From contig OZ026598.1 of assembly GCA_964020085.1 (NCBI GenBank), positions 25,292,897 to 25,356,896 on the forward strand: a DNA stretch of 64,000 nucleotides, read 5' to 3'. Each line of letters begins with the position of its first letter. Position 1 is the first letter of the stretch. A program made the translations under genes and the position numbers. The notes under the pieces are model-generated. The model saw nothing but the letters and a program-made list of their open reading frames with translations, had not been told where the DNA came from and did no database searches. This document shows, in pieces, positions 11,467-22,607 of the stretch. Source of the stretch: Micromussa lordhowensis. Taxonomy: Eukaryota; Cnidaria; Anthozoa; Scleractinia; Lobophylliidae.

Positions 11467-12977
11467 CCTTAAATTCTACTTGTCATGTTATCTGCCCAGA
11501 TCGTGGCTGAGAGGATGATACTACAATGAAAAGTGGTGTGGTTTTGAATTAATGTTAAACAACATAACACTTCAGTCTACTAGTTTTGCAAAGATATTGT
11601 TATCAGGTTTTATCATCTGCCACAGTATATATTAAATACTGCAGTAAGATTTTATATGTAAATTATTACCACAACTTAAGAGGCAGAGTAAACACCAGTG
11701 AACAGCAAACCAAGACATTGTCCTTAACCTGTATATATTTGAGAGCTTGATTGGTGTTTCAGACAAAACTAAGTATTTGATGTGGTATTATCAGAGACAG
11801 TAATTTGCATCTTAACATTGTGTGAATTAAATATGCTGAAAATGTGTTTATAGTTCACATGCTTTTTCTTTTGTCATACACTTAGAATGAAAGTGACTAC
11901 TCAGCAGGTTATAACCTGCAACTGCTGTCACCATTAAAAAGGCCCCTGGTATGATTTCTGAAAAATGCTGAAAAGATTTGTGGCTCTAACCTTATTTTGA
12001 TGCCTAAAAGGCAAGGGAATGTTCTCTGGCTATCCCCTTTTCCCCCACCCCAAAAAAAGCCTCTTGGTTCACCTCTTCAGGGATTAGATTATTGTATTCC
12101 AGGTGTTTCTTTATAATGCAAAGAAAAATTATAGACTTGTTGGAGTCTTCAGGAGTAAAGTGGAGAAGAAATAATTTTCAAGAGCTCCGTTTACATCAAT
12201 AGAGTTTTACACCACTAATTAAAACAATAAATTTTTTTTATTACAGGCCATATTTTTCAAATTGCCACCCTCCATCCCACAAAGTTACATTTTGATGTCC
12301 AAAAATTCCAAGGGTTCCACCAAGATCCCTAAAAAAAGTTAATGGCAATTTGCTGTAGTCCCAGTATCGTTTCCATGACTAAATGCCCTTTTGCAACGGA
12401 AAGAAAACAAACGAGTGAATGCTCTTTATCTTTTTATTTGTTAAAACTGAGTAATATTTTAATGCAATGCACTCAATACAATATTATTTACATCTCACCT
12501 TACAAATAATTAACACATAACTGGGGGCTGTGGCTTCATACAGGCCCATGGCATCATTTTTTTACAGTTTATTCTGAGTGATAAATTACAACAAAGAAGT
12601 CACAAAGCCTAAACTAGCCTAAAACAATTGAGAAAATCATGTACACAGTAATTCAACTTTTAATATTTTAATCGCCATGAATAACCCTTTTTTTCATGTA
12701 AATCCTGATCTGCGCATACAGTGTTTAAAGGGGGTAAACCCTACTTTGATGACAATGGACAATTAAGATGAGAATCTAGGGATCACATACTTATGTGACA
12801 TGAGGATATGGCAAATATATAGTATACATATAGTAGTAAAGTTATAGGGGTTCCTGTCTTACTTGTATGCATTTTCCTTGCTTTTGCTTTTGTTTCCATT
12901 ATCAAGTTTTAATGCCAAAAAAATTGTTATAAGTTTTTCAAAACAACCTTTTCCCCCCTTAATGTTCCATCCTGTAG
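11467..12977. other. No gene recognised
   Basis: AT-rich, low coding potential on both strands. It lies between the inverted gene fragment and the 3' end of the P-type transposase pseudogene. Confidence 0.4.
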
Positions 12978-13689
12978 CTATTTTCTTTGTTTAGGCAACT
13001 GCAAATCAGCATCTAGACTTTCCAGTGCACCTCCACTCCTTTTAATACGGCGAACAGTTTTAATTGCATGTGACTGACTAAAAGCAGCACAACTATAATT
13101 CTGGGTAAACTCTTTACAAGTGAATGCCCCATATGCACCCCTTTTCTGTCGCAACTTACCAAAAAATTTCTCAAGAGGGTCCTGATTCAGTTTTGTGGCC
13201 ACAACATAAGATACTCCTGGAATAGTAACAGAAAACTTGACAACCTCTACAAAAGACTTAACACAAATTTGCAATCCCTCCCATGTCTGATCACTTACAA
13301 AATACTGTTTACGTTCTGCAAGTGGAACATCTTCTTGACTCAGAGCCCAGTTTCTCCAATCCTGAAAATAATTTAAGAAATCATTTTCCAACCAGTGGAG
13401 CCTTCTGTCTAAAGGTGTGCGGTACACACTCTTAAATTCAAATTGTGTGCAGATTTTATTTGCATTCATACAGTCAAAAAAATCATTCATGTTTTGCACA
13501 AACTTTTTTGTTTCCTCGGTACCTGGCTTACCTTGTACTTGCAGAGCAAGGGCAACTCTGTTACTGAAGACTTGAGCAGCTAAATAGACTCTCATCCTTA
13601 GGTAAGGGTTGAGAAAGAGGTGGTCGGCAGTTAACTTATGAAGTACAGTACCGCTCAGATATACGTTAACTGCGCAGACGCGTATTATA

Positions 13690-13830
13690 CGCACATACGC
13701 GTATGACTATACGCACATACGCGTATAAGTATACGCACATACGCGTATACCTATACGCACATACGCGTATACCTATACGCACATACGCGTATAGTTATAC
13801 GCGCATATACGCTTATACATGCGCGTATGA
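13690..13830 (+). repeat. 22-bp tandem array, left side of the 2.4 kb element
   Basis: Five units of TATACGCACATACGCGTATA plus a variable dinucleotide. CpG-rich and internally palindromic (ATACGCGTAT). The last unit is degenerate. Confidence 0.9.
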
Positions 13831-14564
13831 TGTGTCTTTGTTATTCAGGACGAAAAGTTTTCTTTGTGTTTCATTGTTGTGAAAAAGAAAGTCTAAGAAG
13901 CAATGATCCAACAACGGAAAATTAAAATATTTGCATAAAGCAAATGGAGATCATGTTAAAAACACGCACGTCGCATCGCTTCATGTATTTACTGAATAAC
14001 GAGAAGCAGCAGTTTATCTGCTTTATCTTTAGCTGTGATGAATCGGAACGAAAAGAAAAATGTTACTTAAACTCGGCATTTAAAAGTGTGAATTAACTGG
14101 CGATTTACTAAGCATATGTTCACGTAAAGCGCTTCGGGAAAGTTCGATCAAATTTTAAGTGCCGAGAAAAACTGCAATAATTTTAGGAAAGTCGCTCCGT
14201 AGATGTAGGTAATTGACTACAGCTGTACAAGACATATAAACAAACTTCCCTCGATGAATGTTTGAGAACAGATAAAAACCATACAATTTTGTATCATGAA
14301 AGATGTTTTCACTAATTCAGCGCAGTCGGCGGTCTGTTTTTCAGCACACATCGGGAAGTTGCGAGATGTTTATCGGTCTAAAGCCTTCCGAAAACCTTGT
14401 CGAAAAAATTATATGTCCGGTTATATTTGACACAAATCGTTCATTCAAACAGTAAAATGTTATTTCTTTAACCAGATAATTGTTCATAAAAGTTTCTATG
14501 GCGCGCTGCTCACATTCAAACAGTAAAATGTGACCGTGAAAGGCAAAACGGGCATTAACGGAAA

Positions 14565-14850
14565 ACCGTTCGAACGGCAAAAACGCACGGATGACGAACG
14601 GTTATGACGAACGGTTTGGTTGACCTGACCGTTCGAACGCCATGAATAATTATTTGAACGGCTTGGTTGGCCATTCGAATGGATTATCGAACGGATTGGT
14701 AAACCGTTCAAACGGCATGATAAACCGTTCGAATAAACCGTTCGAACGGATGAGTAAATCATTCGAATGGTTTGGTTTGCTCTTTGAACGGATGACTAAA
14801 AAATAATATGAATAATTGCTCGAACGGTCTGCGAAATAGTCTCGAAGGTA
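14565..14850. repeat. Cluster of CCGTTCGAACGG palindromes and half sites
   Basis: At least a dozen GAACGG/CCGTTC half sites, several joined as the 12-bp palindrome CCGTTCGAACGG (for example 14567, 14727) or diverged forms such as CCATTCGAATGG. Spacing is irregular. It lies centrally in the 2.4 kb element. It could be a protein-binding array or a hairpin-driven expansion; neither is proven. Confidence 0.75.
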
Positions 14851-15879
14851 TCCGGTCATTGTAGACCGCATCACATCACGATTAATTTATGACAACAAGA
14901 TATTTTGTGCCACGCTGTTTTGATGTTCACTGAAACGCCTGTCCATTAAACTGACGAAACTGCTTGTTAGATGTTTGAATGTTCCTTGCTATAAACTTAG
15001 CATTTTCGAACGACTTGCGTTTGTGACGTTCTGAAAGCTCATCCGCAGTCATGCTGTTACTTCACGTTGATTGGATGATGGTAAGGAATGCATCCAATCA
15101 GCGTGGAGAAAACAGCGTGACTGTTGCTCTTAGCACACGAATCCGTGGATGCTGGTCGCTTCGAAAGCTGTATTTCTGGAAAATTATTTGGCGGTTAGCA
15201 CTTGGATTTTAAATGGATCTTCGATTGAATGCCACGAGAAGAAGCATCAACCTTTCAATTTATCTGGTGTTCGATTTGGAAGCCGGGCGATTCAAATTTC
15301 TGCGTGAAAATCTGCTTGGCGCTGGGCGGTCGAAATGAGCCTTCCAGTTCCACCCTTCACTCCGTACAACGTGGGGTATTACTCAAAGCAAAACCCTAAA
15401 TCGCACGCAAATGACGAGTGTCGTGAATCTCGCATGTAAACAAGAAATAAACTATTCGCATTTGCATTCGCAAATGTCCAAAATATTCACCGCTAAACTT
15501 GGGAGAAGTTTCACATGCGGTTTTCTTTGTCGATTCTGCTGAAATATGATGCAGCGGTAATAAATTTATTTTGAACACATTCCAAAGCCGTTGCGGCGAT
15601 GTAGTGTGACAAGTGATGAAAACGTCTCCTCTTCTCATGAAAGTTCCGTTCGAAAAGGATAACCCGTTTCTATCGATAAGCAAATACTTTCTATCTAACT
15701 CATATACACTTGCAACAGCGTATCGGGAGAAGTCTTCATGCTGCCATACTGTAGTCGTTTAGTTTTTTAGTGCTGTCAAGCTTTTCTTTAGAACAATAGC
15801 CCGCTGACAGTAGAAAGACAATAAGCTAGCTCATAAATACTAATGAACATACGCGTATATGCGTATATGGGTATATACG

Positions 15880-16015
15880 CATTTTTATACGCACATACGC
15901 GTATAGGTATACGCACATACGCGTATACTCATACGCACATACGCGTATGATCATACGCATATACGCGTATACCTATACGCACATACGCGTATATTTATAC
16001 GCGTATTATGCGCAT
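15880..16015 (+). repeat. 22-bp tandem array, right side of the 2.4 kb element
   Basis: About five units of TATACGCACATACGCGTATA plus a dinucleotide, in the same orientation as the left array although the element ends are inverted. More diverged near 15845-15880. Confidence 0.9.
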
Positions 16016-17106
16016 GTTTTGGTTAACGTATATCTGAGCGGTACTGTAACCTCAAGCCAGATGCATTTGATGCATTAACATCATTTTCAAATGCATCAAT
16101 CAGCTGCAACCATGTGATCCACATACCATTGTTTTTTAACTTTTTGGTTTTATTCCTCCAACAGCTATTTTCCCAGTTGTTTCGTGCTGTTTTTAAAAGA
16201 TGAACTGGGTCACAAACAAAGTACAATGGACGAACTTCATCAGCAAAAGGATTGTTTGTCTTGTAAATCAGTGTTCCTTTAGGGGCACCAGGTGGACAAT
16301 GGAATTTGTAAAATTTACGATGAGGAGAAGCTCCATCACAAGTACTAGTTAGAACCTTCAATCCCCTTTCCTCTAAATTTTCCACACACTTCCAGAACAA
16401 ATTAAAGAGGGCAAATGACTTGATGGTAGTTGTGGGAAAAAAAGCAATGGGCATTTTCCAGTCGAAAAATAAACTAACAGCCATAAAAACAAACGTGTGT
16501 TGCTTGCTCTGGAGTAATTGAGGTATTATCAGTAGAGGACAAACACTGCTCCAGATCATCAATAGAATTCTGTACAGTGCCCAAATTAACAAACCCGATT
16601 AATTTCCCACTGTCATCGAAAACAAGGTCTTTTCGTAACGACACTTCATCGTGAATCACCCCCACCCACACATCATAGTCCTTTGGATTAGATCTTTCAT
16701 TAAAATCCCTTTTGATAGAATCTAAAAATTCCAAATCAAACCCCGAATCAACCTTAAAACAATTGCTGTAGTCCCTTAAAGTTCTCTTATCTGGTAAGAT
16801 TAACACTCCACTCTCTTTGAGTAGTTGGTAAGCCTTAGGAGAAGTGGAATGACGTTGAAAGCACCATCTAATAATGAGGGGATGCCATCTTCTAGCTCTA
16901 CTGTCTGAACACATCAGAGCCTTCTTCTGTTGCTGGACGAAAAGGGACTTGAAGTCTTCTTGTTCTTCGTGATTGTACCTTGACTCCATATCTTTGAAAA
17001 GCTCTTCAACAACACTTAAATCTACAACCTTGGTCACAAGGGTTGGAAATTTCATTTTTTTACGCATTTTGCCCCTCCCCACCCCTGTGCAATGTTGACA
17101 AAACAC

Positions 17107-19581
17107 TTTGATCTAATGCAAGTTTGCATTTGACTATTTTCCAACATTGAAAGGGGGAATGGGGGTGCTGGCACTTATTCACTAGGTATTACGGTTATGA
17201 GTTCATGTTTTTGCCATTTTCCAACACAATTTGTCCACGGTTGTAGCTATTCTCATTATCATTATCGTATCAAGAAATGGTCTATTGTAGCGGGTCCATT
17301 GTGGTGATTTAGCCTAAACAATAGCCCTTTTGTTAATAGAAGCGCCGAGGTTCTTTTTCCGAAGTGTCTCGGGGAAACTTGTAATGATCGGAAAAGTTGT
17401 CGGCATGACAAATTAGCTACCTTAGAGGAGTGAGGAGTGTAATTTTTGTTATCACAAGATCAATTTCTCTTGGGGGAGCCCAAAGGGACAATTGACCGGC
17501 TGTATGAGCTGAGTATCTGTCAGACTCTCATCAATAAAGTAAGAGCTTCAGCCTGTCGTCCTACTGCCGTGCTGAACTAAATTCAAGAGCTTAATTTAAC
17601 TTAAGCACGGCAGTATATTTTCGTAATTCGGCTATTAGGCATGGCCGGCCTAGATTAGCCTTTGCTATTGTAGATGCAGGAATGCCCGTTTTTGTAAATA
17701 TAATTTAAAAATCATGATAATAAAATGTGTGTGTGACGTTGGAAACCATTCAGTACTTAGCACAGCAGCCCTTGCCGTGTCGCGACTTGGCTTCAAACGG
17801 CGTGTTCTTGAGGGCCGAACTGAACTTATAGCTTGTTACAGCAGCTGTCGTTGGTTTCTATCATTTAAAATGGTCTTCAGCAAAGCAAACTTCTTCCCAT
17901 CTTCGATTCGGCGACTGAATAAAATTCGACGTTTGAAACTATTCATGTTGAGTTCGTCACTGCAGTAGCACGACATTTGAAATAGGCATTAGCTTACAAG
18001 TTTGATTGGCAAAAGATAAACGGCCGCCACAAGAAGAGAAGTTGAGGAGGAGTGGTTCCTGCATTTTATTTCTATGCGTAAATAAATTTGGCCTTCATCA
18101 ACTTTTTGGATTGTGATAATATCAGACAAGAGAAAAAGCGGTCACTGCGCACGACAGTTCGTTTCTTTGTTTCTTTGAAAGGCGCAGTAAGAGAATATTT
18201 TGATGTTTGTCATTGCCAAAACGATTTTTAGAAATCGCACATCATGGTATTTTTTGGCTTTGTGCCGGCTGCTTCAAGACCGACAAAGTAACAAAGCAAC
18301 AAAAGAAAAATCCGGACAAAGAAACCAATCATCTAAAAGAAAAGAACTTCAGTTAAGTTCAGAGAAATAGCACAGCAAATTTATTAAAGAGAATATTTGA
18401 TTTCGTTCATTGACTTTTTCCGACTTTTTAGCTACTAAAGAATCTGTTTTGTAGGTGGTTCTTATAAGAGCGTCACTATTATGTACTTGACAAACCCGCA
18501 CCAATTCGCTTTTAAAGAACCGCTTCTCTTGCGCTCTCGCTCCTTCGTTTGCGTTCTTTTTAGCAAACCTAAATTAAGCGAGTAGCTGCGTCAAGTCCTT
18601 CACGACCGCATCTGTGTATTCCTTTACAAACATAACAAATGTCCCTGCTGGTCAAGAAGGTGCTTGACCTGAAAGTCTCTCCTTTTTGTGTGTTCTTGTG
18701 TTGTCGGGGGTTGGGCACTTTGAGATGTTTGCACTAAACAAAACAGGTGCTAAAATGTGCGCTGAAGCCCACACACGGCTAAACTTTCCTAAGTGACAAT
18801 AAATTGAATTATTGCTGTTCTCTTCTTAAAATCCTATCAAAAGGTGTAATGTAAACAGTCTTGGTCTTACTCTGTCAGATGTAGAAACAATAGATGACGG
18901 AGTAATAAAACTTCGACGCAAGTTCCTAATCGAGAAAGCCGTATTTGCGAAGTAATTAAACGACCGAACAAACGCCCTTTTCTTAGAGTTTCCTTTCCTC
19001 TGCTAAATTTAATCGATTTATTTAGGTCCCGCTAATGATTCTGTGTATTGTGTTAACATGTTGTGAGCGTTTTACCGTCTTTGTTCCTGTTTTTGGGGGC
19101 CAGGAGAGAGAAATAGTTTTTGGTTTTCATTATCCTGTAATTCTTTTCAAACATTTGTAATTATTTTTTTTCGCAGTGTACCTGAAAAACCTGCACCCGT
19201 GTTAATAAGATATGGAGTTCTATGAAAAACACATAGCTAAAATTAAGATAAATTTTAATGTTGGTCATTGCTTTTGCAGACTGAGTGGCTCTTAAAAGAG
19301 GGTTTTCAAAGACACTCTCCTGCACATTTACTCTTTCGTTTGTATTTGTCCCCAATTCAACCGATTGAAAGCCAGCCGAGCACACATTTTTAATTCCGTG
19401 GGAGGTAAACGGACACTGTCTGTCCTGATACGTACGTTGCGGCGTGGCAGGAAAAATCATGGCCTGCTATGGTCTGGGTACTTAGTTTTGATTTGTGCTT
19501 TGTGTAGATGACAGAATTTTTACTTATGCAGTTGGCTATGTAAATCAAATTTCTTCTAAAGAGAAAGATGTCAATTCATAT
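17107..19581. other. No gene recognised (upstream of the transposase pseudogene)
   Basis: No THAP-domain exon, other recognisable exon or RNA gene was seen. A short hairpin ACTGCCGTGCT ... AGCACGGCAGT lies at about 17561-17612. The rest is AT-rich and unremarkable. Confidence 0.4.
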
Positions 19582-19760
19582 TGTCACGAGCATGTGTCAA
19601 AAATAATTTCTTTTCTTTATCACTTCCGATAAAAATACCCCGATGGTAGCTCTGCAAATTTACCGTGGGAAAGCAAGCTTATATCAGTATTTTGGGTGTT
19701 GTATAAAAATTCCTTTAATATTTTAAATTTATTTGAAGTTATCCGGGAAAGGACTTAAAC
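19582..19760 (+). repeat. Direct repeat R1 flanking the chromodomain gene
   Basis: Matches 21590-21776 in the same orientation, sharing TATCAGTATTTTGGGTG, TTTACCGTGGGAAAG and the end CTTAAAC. The two copies bracket the chromodomain gene at a 2.01 kb offset. Confidence 0.8.
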
Positions 19761-20074
19761 ACCGATTGAAGGGTTAATAGAGAACTGTGATATATGCACT
19801 GTTGATCAATGACTTTGGTTTTATTTGGTGGCTCCTAAAAGAGCCGTTTTGTTTGTTGTCGATGGGCTTGATGAACTCCATCTGGTTTATTCTTCGTCTG
19901 AACTTGAGCTTATCCAAGACAGGTCGATTTTCTCTGGAAATCAGACAAAAACAAGAATTAACCACTATTATCATTGAATGAAACGAACAATAATAAAATA
20001 AATCACGGTACTGTTTTGGAGAGAACAAAGAGCAGATAGCTGTTCGATTACTACAGTGAATTCCGAATAACGTA

Positions 20075-20825
20075 TTAAAACTGAAATACATCGAAAATCG
20101 TAACAATGTTTGTCAACGTACCATCCTTCTTTTGCTCTTGATGGGTCCTTTCACGGCTAAAAGTCACAAATAGGTAACTTAAATCGACCGGCCAGGTCTT
20201 CTTTGCTTGGCAAAGAGCGGGTTTCTCACCAGCTCCCGACCACTGGCAGCGGGGACACTTAGAATGATCATAGTGCAGCTTTCTCTGGTTGGTGAAGCGG
20301 ATGGTTATGGGCTGCTCCCGACTAACAATACACTTGGTAGTGGTGCGAAACGCTTGTTCGGACCATCCATTTGGCAGAAGGTTGTCGAGGTCCTCGGCCG
20401 TCACATCGAACCTTCTCCTACCACGACTCAGGCTACTGAACAAGTCGTCAAAAGTCTCTGGATCCATCGGAACTCTGATGGTAGTGCGTCGAATGTAGCT
20501 CTTTTCTGGAGCGGTTCGAACTGAGAGTTTCTGTCCAATTTCACCGACAAGATAATCGATGATTTTTTCTTTTCCTGAAAACAACCGAGGAGAAACGTTA
20601 AGTCTTGAACAAACTAGCTGTTAATCAAAGTAAATTCATTTCTGTTTCAATCTACTTACCTTTAAGTGAGGATCGCGCATAGTTTTTAATAGCGCTGTTG
20701 CAATTTTCTTCAGGCACCCAAGTGTCGTCCTTGCTTCCGAAACCCTTCCATCTGACCAGGTACTGCTTATTTCCGTCAATTGACCGCACAGCCAGAATTT
20801 TTGTTACTTCGTAGTACTTCGACAT
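20075..20825 (-). CDS. Chromodomain protein gene, two visible exons, 3' end uncertain
   Basis: Exon 1 20825-20660 starts ATG (MSKYYEVTKILAVRSIDGNK) and encodes a chromodomain. It has YLVRWKGF and DDTWVPEEN, with aromatic-cage candidates Tyr5, Trp26 and Phe29. The donor is GTAAGT. Exon 2 starts at 20574 after TTTTCAG in matching phase (KEKIIDYLVGEIGQKL...). It then encodes a long region with RRTTIRVPMDPETFDDLF and a single CxxC (SKCPRCQW). Exon 2 either ends at a GTACGT donor near 20123 or runs to the stop at 20075. The family reads methyl-lysine histone tails; chromodomains also occur as targeting modules in transposable elements. Nothing catalytic is visible. The gene is intact as far as seen, inside element I, and lies between two direct repeats. 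The C-terminal domain is unrecognised. Confidence 0.75.
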
Positions 20826-21079
20826 CTTTGTTCGCAATAATGAGATCTAACTGTGATGCTAGAAAAACGAGCTTAACTCTATAATACCCGGCCACTTATT
20901 AGCATCTCACTGAATAAGAATAGCAACTATTGTCATATTCCCCGTTCTTCAGAGCACACCGACACATGTAAATGGTTGGACGGGTACTCTGAAGTTTCCC
21001 GAAAAATGACCACGCGCTGAAAGAACATGAAATTATTATACGATGTTCTATTGACGAAAAAGGGAAGGCCGCGGAGCAA

Positions 21080-21480
21080 TCTTAAAACTATCACCTCTTT
21101 GTTAAATGCTCCGCGCGACACCAGAGTTTTCACTGGAAGACTACTCAAATATAATTTTTTTTTCAATCCAACGCTTTAACTCGTCGTTACTTTTATTTCC
21201 TTACAGGCATTTTCCCAAACACAACAGGGTAATAGTTTTCAAACTATCACCTCTTTGTTAAATGCCGCGGTCGCCACCAGTGTTTTCGCTGCAAGACTAA
21301 ATTAGAACACTTTAATTTAGTTTGAGGGTTTTTTGTTCCTAAGCGGTATTTTCCCAAACACAACATTTTTCTTCTCTTTTCTTCTACGTTACGAAAGTGA
21401 AAGCGTGATAGTTTTAAAACTAACATCTCTTTTTAGAGCCGCACTAGCAACCGATGCTTTTCCTTTAAGACCCAATGAGA
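21080..21480 (+). repeat. Three diverged tandem repeats of about 150-175 bp
   Basis: ACTATCACCTCTTTGTT recurs at about 21089 and 21243, and as ACTAACATCTCTTTTT near 21420. Each is followed by a GC-rich CGC..CACCAG-like stretch and AAGACTA. ATTTTCCCAAACACAAC recurs at about 21210 and 21348. It lies upstream of the chromodomain gene and could be regulatory, but this is not shown. Confidence 0.65.
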
Positions 21481-21589
21481 ACTACCGCATTGAACCTTTT
21501 TTCAAGACAACAGCTTAGTTCGGGCGAATTTTCCAGTCCAAAGTGCGCTTTTTCATACACGAAGCCTTTTCTATTCTTTCCTTTTACCT

Positions 21590-21776
21590 TGTCATGAGTA
21601 TGGGTACAAAGAATAAATACCTTCTTTATTAAAACTCTTCCGATATAAAAATGGCCCAATGGAAGCTCTGCATATTTACCGTGGGAAAGGAAGTTTATAT
21701 CAGTATTTTGGGTGGTGTATAAACATTCCGTTAATTTTTTTTTTTTGAAGTTGGCCGGAGGAGAAGGCTTAAACAA
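21590..21776 (+). repeat. Direct repeat R2 flanking the chromodomain gene
   Basis: Partner of 19582-19760. The two copies have clearly diverged, so this is not a recent duplication. LTRs were considered, but no reverse transcriptase lies between them. Confidence 0.8.
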
Positions 21777-22000
21777 ACTGAACATTCCTTGTAAACAAAA
21801 TTAACTCAGAAAACCAATTTAAAATATAACTGAATGAAAACCATTATTCAGTTAATCAGGAAGTTCTTTCAGCAATTTTTTACACTGATTTCAGCAATTC
21901 CAAACAATGAATCAAGTCACAACATTCCTTTTGTGGGTGTTGTGCACAGGCCGGTATAAAAGTCTGAGACTTGAGACCTTCGAAAAAACTGTAAACCGAA

Positions 22001-22200
22001 NNNNNNNNNNNNNNNNNNNNNNNNNNNNNNNNNNNNNNNNNNNNNNNNNNNNNNNNNNNNNNNNNNNNNNNNNNNNNNNNNNNNNNNNNNNNNNNNNNNN
22101 NNNNNNNNNNNNNNNNNNNNNNNNNNNNNNNNNNNNNNNNNNNNNNNNNNNNNNNNNNNNNNNNNNNNNNNNNNNNNNNNNNNNNNNNNNNNNNNNNNNN
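22001..22200. other. Assembly gap (200 N)
   Basis: Run of N of conventional length. The true gap size is unknown. It lies inside element I, close to its right terminal repeat. Confidence 1.
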
Positions 22201-22604
22201 CTGCTTGGTGTTTTTGTAAGATTTTCGATTTTTGATTTTCATCGTAAATGCAAATCAAACGTACGATTTCGATTTTTGAGATTTCGGTCACGGTACTGTG
22301 TTCTGTAGATTTATGTAGTTAGAACTAATGATATAAGAAGAAGATTCTCTGTTTTGGAATTCAAAGCTGTTGGGAAAAGCGTGTCGATTTCTTATTTTGC
22401 TTTAGAATCATTAGTTGGAAAATTAAAATCAACGAAATGGATAGGTTTTTTTAATTTTCGTTTTGCACAAAAGACACGAAAAATGAACAGCTATTTTTGA
22501 TTTTGATTTTTATTTAATTCAATAATTGAAAATCATGGTTTACATTTTTGATTTTTGATTTTTGATTCTTTATGAAAATGAAATGGACGAAAGGTACACG
22601 CACC
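22201..22604 (-). mobile_element. Right end of a third related element (III)
   Basis: Read on the minus strand from 22604, the sequence begins GGTGCGTGTACCTTTCGTCC, matching the terminal pattern of elements I and II. AT-rich GATTTTTGATTTTTG words follow, as in their termini. It abuts the C-rich inner edge of the right element I repeat. The opposite end is not seen and may be in the gap. Confidence 0.5.
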
Positions 22605-22607
22605 CCC

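Larger units (their letters stand above)
13646..16046. mobile_element. 2.4 kb TA-flanked non-autonomous element with 25-bp inverted ends and 22-bp internal arrays
   Basis: The ends CAGTACCGCTCAGATATACG and CGTATATCTGAGCGGTACTG are inverted, and TTAAC follows on each side. TA lies at 13644-13645 and 16047-16048. Excision of the element with one TA restores the transposase frame, so the duplication is TA (Tc1/mariner-like or other TA-specific type). Inside each end is an array of about five 22-bp units TATACGCACATACGCGTATA + 2. The body shows no transposase; the minus ORF 15683-15396 (95 codons) is unrecognised. It has a palindromic motif cluster at 14565-14850. Confidence 0.88.
12978..17106 (-). 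pseudogene. P-element / THAP9-type transposase, split by an insertion and frameshifted
   Basis: Minus-strand order: 17106-16474, 16592-16049, then 13645-12978. Part 1 has RWHPLIIRWCFQRHSTSPKAY, LPDKRTLRDY and VGVIHDEVSLRKDLVFD, the usual start of the DDE core in THAP9/P transposases. Part 2 has VFMAVSLFFDWKMPIAFF, TSTCDGASPHRKF (catalytic D) and FVCDPVHLLKTARNNW. Part 3 has KLTADHLFLNPYLRMRVYLA and NQDPLEKFFGKLRQKRGAYG (catalytic-region E). A single-base frameshift near 16490 joins parts 1 and 2. A 2.4 kb TA-flanked element (13646-16046) separates parts 2 and 3; removing it with one TA restores the frame (GLRLLHKLTAD). No THAP domain was found upstream to 19 kb. It is inactive. It could belong to element I or be a separate insertion in it. 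Confidence 0.85.

Noticed and set aside
14341..14874. Several overlapping minus-strand ORFs
   Set aside because: They are translations of the CCGTTCGAACGG motif cluster (RSNG-type repeats), not a protein gene.
19582..21776. LTR retrotransposon around the chromodomain gene
   Set aside because: The direct repeats lack TG..CA ends and no reverse transcriptase or Gag lies between them.
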